From Desulfosediminicola ganghwensis (lineage in GTDB: Bacteria > Desulfobacterota > Desulfobulbia > Desulfobulbales > Desulfocapsaceae), in the NCBI RefSeq assembly GCF_005116675.2, contig NZ_CP050699.1, forward strand, positions 1,387,001-1,451,000: DNA of 64,000 nt, given 5' to 3'. The notes under the pieces are model-generated. The model was given only the letters and a program-made list of their open reading frames with translations, made no database searches and was not told the DNA's origin. Numbering within the stretch: position 1 is the first letter of the stretch; the number at the start of each line of letters is the position of its first letter. The position numbers and the translations under genes were made by a program. Shown here one piece after another: positions 61,274-64,000 of the stretch.

Positions 61274-64000
61274 ATGACCGAGCCAGAGCTGCAAAATTTC
61301 CTGAATCGTTGTCTGCTTCTTGACATCGAAATAAACGAGAAGGGGAAGATCTATGCTCTTGGTGCAGTTTTTCGGGATGAGACCATTCAGGTTGAAGCTG
61401 GCCAGAAGATTGATAGTAATATTCTGGCTGGGTTAGACGGGCTCAGTAAAAGCGCCGACTTTGTCCTCGGTCATAACATTATCGCCCATGACATCCCCCA
61501 GCTGGCTGCCCTGTATCCGCAGTTAGCCCTCCTGAAAAAACAGCTGGTCGATACCCTCTATATCTCCCCGCTTGCCTACCCGGAAAACCCGTATCACAGG
61601 CTGGTTAAAGATTACCAGATTGTGCGCGACAGCGTGAATGATCCTGTGGCGGATGCCCGTTTGGCCGCACGAATTTTCAGTGAACAGTGGCAGGTTCTCT
61701 GCGAGCAGATCAAGTCGGGTGCAGAGCGAACTGTTTTTTACAGGAACTTCCTTGAGCGTGATTCTAACCTCGTCGGCACGGCCAGGGCTTTGGCGGCGAT
61801 GTCGATTCCCCGATTGGATGACTCTGATCTGCCAGACGCCTTTGCCTGGTTTGCAAAAAAATATGCGTGCTCTACCGCAGTAGAGCGGTTGCTGGAACAA
61901 TTGCACGATGCCGATTTTTATGCCCCGCAACTTGCCTATGTTGTGGCCTGGCTTTCGGTGGCCGGTGGAAACTCTGTGCTGCCGCCCTGGGTTCGCCATC
62001 GGTTTCCTGAAATTTCCGCCATCCTTCATTCTCTGCGCGAGAGTTGCTGTGAGGACCCGGCCTGCAGCTATTGCCGGATGCATCACAACCCTGGCCATTT
62101 CTTACAAACCTATTTCGGCTTTAAAGAGTTTCGGCCCACGCCTGCAACGAAAGACGGTAAAAGCCTGCAGGGTGAAATTGTTTCTGCCGCCGCCAGGAGC
62201 GCGACCCTGTTCGCTACACTTCCCACCGGTGGGGGAAAGTCGCTCTGTTATCTGCTGCCCGCGCTTATGCGTTATACGCGGCGCAATTTACTCACCATCG
62301 TGATATCGCCACTGCAGGCGTTGATGAAAGATCAGGTGGACAATTTTTCTGAAAGTACCGGCACCAAACTGGCCGCAGCACTCTATGGTATGCTTACCAT
62401 GCCGGAGCGCAGCGAAGTGCTGGATTCTATCCGGCTCGGTGATATCGGCATTCTCTACGTTTCTCCAGAGCAATTACGTAACCGCTCCTTTGTTCAGACC
62501 ATAAAGCAGCGCGAGATAGGTGCCTGGGTGTTTGACGAGGCGCACTGTATGTCTAAGTGGGGGCATGATTTCAGGCCCGATTATTTCTATGCTGTCCGTT
62601 TTATACGTGAGTTGGCCGGCAAGACCAACTCCCAGGTTCCACCGGTGCAGTGCTTTACTGCCACCGCCAAAAAAGATGTTCGGCAGGAGATCATAGACAC
62701 GGTTCAGAGTGAGCTTGGGCTGCAGGTTTTGCAATATGAAGGGGGGCACGAACGGACCAACCTGAACTACGAAGTCTATAGCGTCGACAGCTATGGTAAG
62801 GGTCAGGTTATTATCGACTTGCTGCGCTCGCGCTACGACGACGAGGGGAGTGTGGTCATCTACTGTGCAACCCGAAAAAACACAGAGACACTGGCCGCCG
62901 ATCTGCAAAAGGTTGGGTATACCGTTGAGGCTTTTCATGCGGGGCTGGATGTGTCGCTCAAAAAGCGTATCCAGGAGCAGTTTATCACGGGTGAACTGCC
63001 TGTGATTTGCGCAACCAACGCCTTTGGCATGGGGATCGATAAGGACGATGTGAGGCTCGTCATCCATGCCGATATCCCCGGCTCGCTTGAGAATTATCTG
63101 CAGGAGGCAGGGCGGGCAGGGCGTGACAGAAAGGCCGCTGAGTGCATTCTCGTTTTTGATGAGCAGGACATCGAGGGGCAATTCAGGCTCGGCTCCATGT
63201 CACGACTCACCAGGCGCGAAATAGCCCAGATGCTGAGAGGGATACGGGCGGCTTCCAGGGGGGAGCAGCAGGTAATACTCACAGCAGGAGAATTGCTTCG
63301 CCGGGATGATGTGGATATCGACCCGGATAAACTGAACGATGCCGATTCCCGGGTTCGCACGGCAATAGCCTGGTTGGAGCGGGCTGGGTTTATAAAGCGA
63401 GATGAAAATGAAACCCGGGTGTTCCAGGGGAAGCCCCTGGTGAAAGATCTCGAAGAGGCAGCAGGCAAGATCGCGGGGCTCAATCTCTCAAAACGGCAGG
63501 AGCAACGCTGGCTCGATGTGTTGAGTGCTTTGATGGAATCCGGGAGTAATCGTGGTTTTTCCGCCGATGAACTGGCGGGTATGTCTTCGTTTGCCACGGC
63601 GGAAAACGATAACGTTTATGAAACCGAGACCCAGCGGGTATTAAGAACTCTGCACGACATGGCCGAGCAGGGAGTGCTTTCTAAAGAGACGACCCTCTCT
63701 GCCTATCTCAGGTATAAGGTGAAAAATGGTGCGCCACTGCATTTGCAGCGGTTATGTGAGCTGGAGCGACAATTTATCCGGCTTATGGAGGAAAACGCAC
63801 CGGAAGTGGAGACGGAAACATTTCTGCAACTTGATCTGCGCCAGATAAACCAGCAGCTTATAGATTGCGGCAATGAAGATACAACCCCCCATGTATTGAA
63901 ACTTATTCTGTACGGCCTCAGCCGCGACGGTAAGGGCCTGGCGGGACAGGCGGGCAGCATCACCACCAAATCCCAGGCAAGTAATTGCTTCAGTATCTAT
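61274..64000 (+). CDS. Exonuclease-RecQ-family helicase fusion, 3' partial
   Basis: Open from the ATG at 61274 to the window end (909 codons), so the C-terminus is missing. Residues about 1-150 look like a DEDD 3'-5' exonuclease (LLLDIEINEKG, VLGHNIIAHD, DPVADARLAARIF). A Cys/His cluster (CCEDPACSYCRMHH, about 257-270) follows. The RecQ helicase begins near 310: LPTGGGKSLCY, VFDEAHCMSKWGHDFRPDY, CFTATA, ATNAFGMGIDKDD, and QEAGRAGRD. It unwinds DNA 3'-5' during repair, and the fused nuclease could trim the product. An in-frame stop just upstream (61268) fixes the earliest start. Confidence 0.9.
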   Translation, partial: MTEPELQNFLNRCLLLDIEINEKGKIYALGAVFRDETIQVEAGQKIDSNILAGLDGLSKSADFVLGHNIIAHDIPQLAALYPQLALLKKQLVDTLYISPLAYPENPYHRLVKDYQIVRDSVNDPVADARLAARIFSEQWQVLCEQIKSGAERTVFYRNFLERDSNLVGTARALAAMSIPRLDDSDLPDAFAWFAKKYACSTAVERLLEQLHDADFYAPQLAYVVAWLSVAGGNSVLPPWVRHRFPEISAILHSLRESCCEDPACSYCRMHHNPGHFLQTYFGFKEFRPTPATKDGKSLQGEIVSAAARSATLFATLPTGGGKSLCYLLPALMRYTRRNLLTIVISPLQALMKDQVDNFSESTGTKLAAALYGMLTMPERSEVLDSIRLGDIGILYVSPEQLRNRSFVQTIKQREIGAWVFDEAHCMSKWGHDFRPDYFYAVRFIRELAGKTNSQVPPVQCFTATAKKDVRQEIIDTVQSELGLQVLQYEGGHERTNLNYEVYSVDSYGKGQVIIDLLRSRYDDEGSVVIYCATRKNTETLAADLQKVGYTVEAFHAGLDVSLKKRIQEQFITGELPVICATNAFGMGIDKDDVRLVIHADIPGSLENYLQEAGRAGRDRKAAECILVFDEQDIEGQFRLGSMSRLTRREIAQMLRGIRAASRGEQQVILTAGELLRRDDVDIDPDKLNDADSRVRTAIAWLERAGFIKRDENETRVFQGKPLVKDLEEAAGKIAGLNLSKRQEQRWLDVLSALMESGSNRGFSADELAGMSSFATAENDNVYETETQRVLRTLHDMAEQGVLSKETTLSAYLRYKVKNGAPLHLQRLCELERQFIRLMEENAPEVETETFLQLDLRQINQQLIDCGNEDTTPHVLKLILYGLSRDGKGLAGQAGSITTKSQASNCFSIY

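Overview
The window reads as chromosomal DNA (roughly 50% GC by eye) of an anaerobic Gram-negative bacterium, most likely a Desulfobacterota (Desulfobulbales-like). This placement is inference. It rests on a tungsten/molybdenum aldehyde oxidoreductase next to a MoaD-like carrier, an HdrB/GlcF-type CCG Fe-S protein, outer-membrane beta-barrels, an FMN-binding glutamate synthase-like protein, and two genes that only make sense if UGA is read as selenocysteine.

Layout. 1-5 kb: truncated CCG Fe-S protein, XRE-cupin regulator, cold-shock protein, and an operon of two DUF1538 membrane proteins plus a P-II-like protein. 5-10.5 kb (minus): flavoprotein, then a signalling operon of small membrane protein, histidine kinase, receiver/PP2C-like protein and degenerate receiver/GGDEF protein. 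10.9-11.8 kb: an ArsM-like methyltransferase with two in-frame UGA codons, each followed by a SECIS-like hairpin. 12-18 kb: two related beta-barrel proteins with a 174-bp inverted-repeat element between them, HPP and small membrane proteins, a Cys-rich protein, a cupin and an amidohydrolase. 18.5-26 kb: aldehyde oxidoreductase plus MoaD, rhomboid, tryptophanase-like lyase, DMT exporter, Lrp regulator, AEC carrier. 26-29 kb (minus): SelO with a UGA at its antepenultimate codon, and a PAS-LuxR regulator. 29-36 kb: UvsE, a five-gene lipid-modification cluster ending in a cyclopropane-synthase-like methyltransferase, and a DAC-like sensor protein. 36-43.4 kb: aldehyde dehydrogenase, AI-2E-family permease, IlvE, GroES-GroEL.

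From the tRNA-Met at 43.5 kb onward the window becomes accessory. A minus-strand operon of HNH nuclease, small ORF and PLD-helicase-DUF3427 looks like a defence/restriction unit. Next is a GAF-ANTAR antiterminator whose apparent target (two AxxGxx hexaloop hairpins overlapping a terminator) lies in the leader of a glutamate-synthase-like gene. An IS1595-family element with a perfect 8-bp target duplication separates that gene from a KaiC-like/XRE/cupin fusion. An AT-rich pair of unfamiliar genes (possible isonitrile-synthase-like protein and ATP-grasp protein) with palindromic operator-like sites follows, then a decayed region with an IS4-family insertion (11-bp target duplication), and finally a truncated exonuclease-RecQ helicase running off the end.

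Most notable: (1) an ArsM-like methyltransferase with two predicted selenocysteines; (2) a SelO that is itself apparently a selenoprotein; (3) an ANTAR antitermination leader paired with a glutamate-synthase-like gene; (4) a signalling operon whose output domains have lost catalytic residues; (5) the AT-rich two-gene island with paired palindromes.
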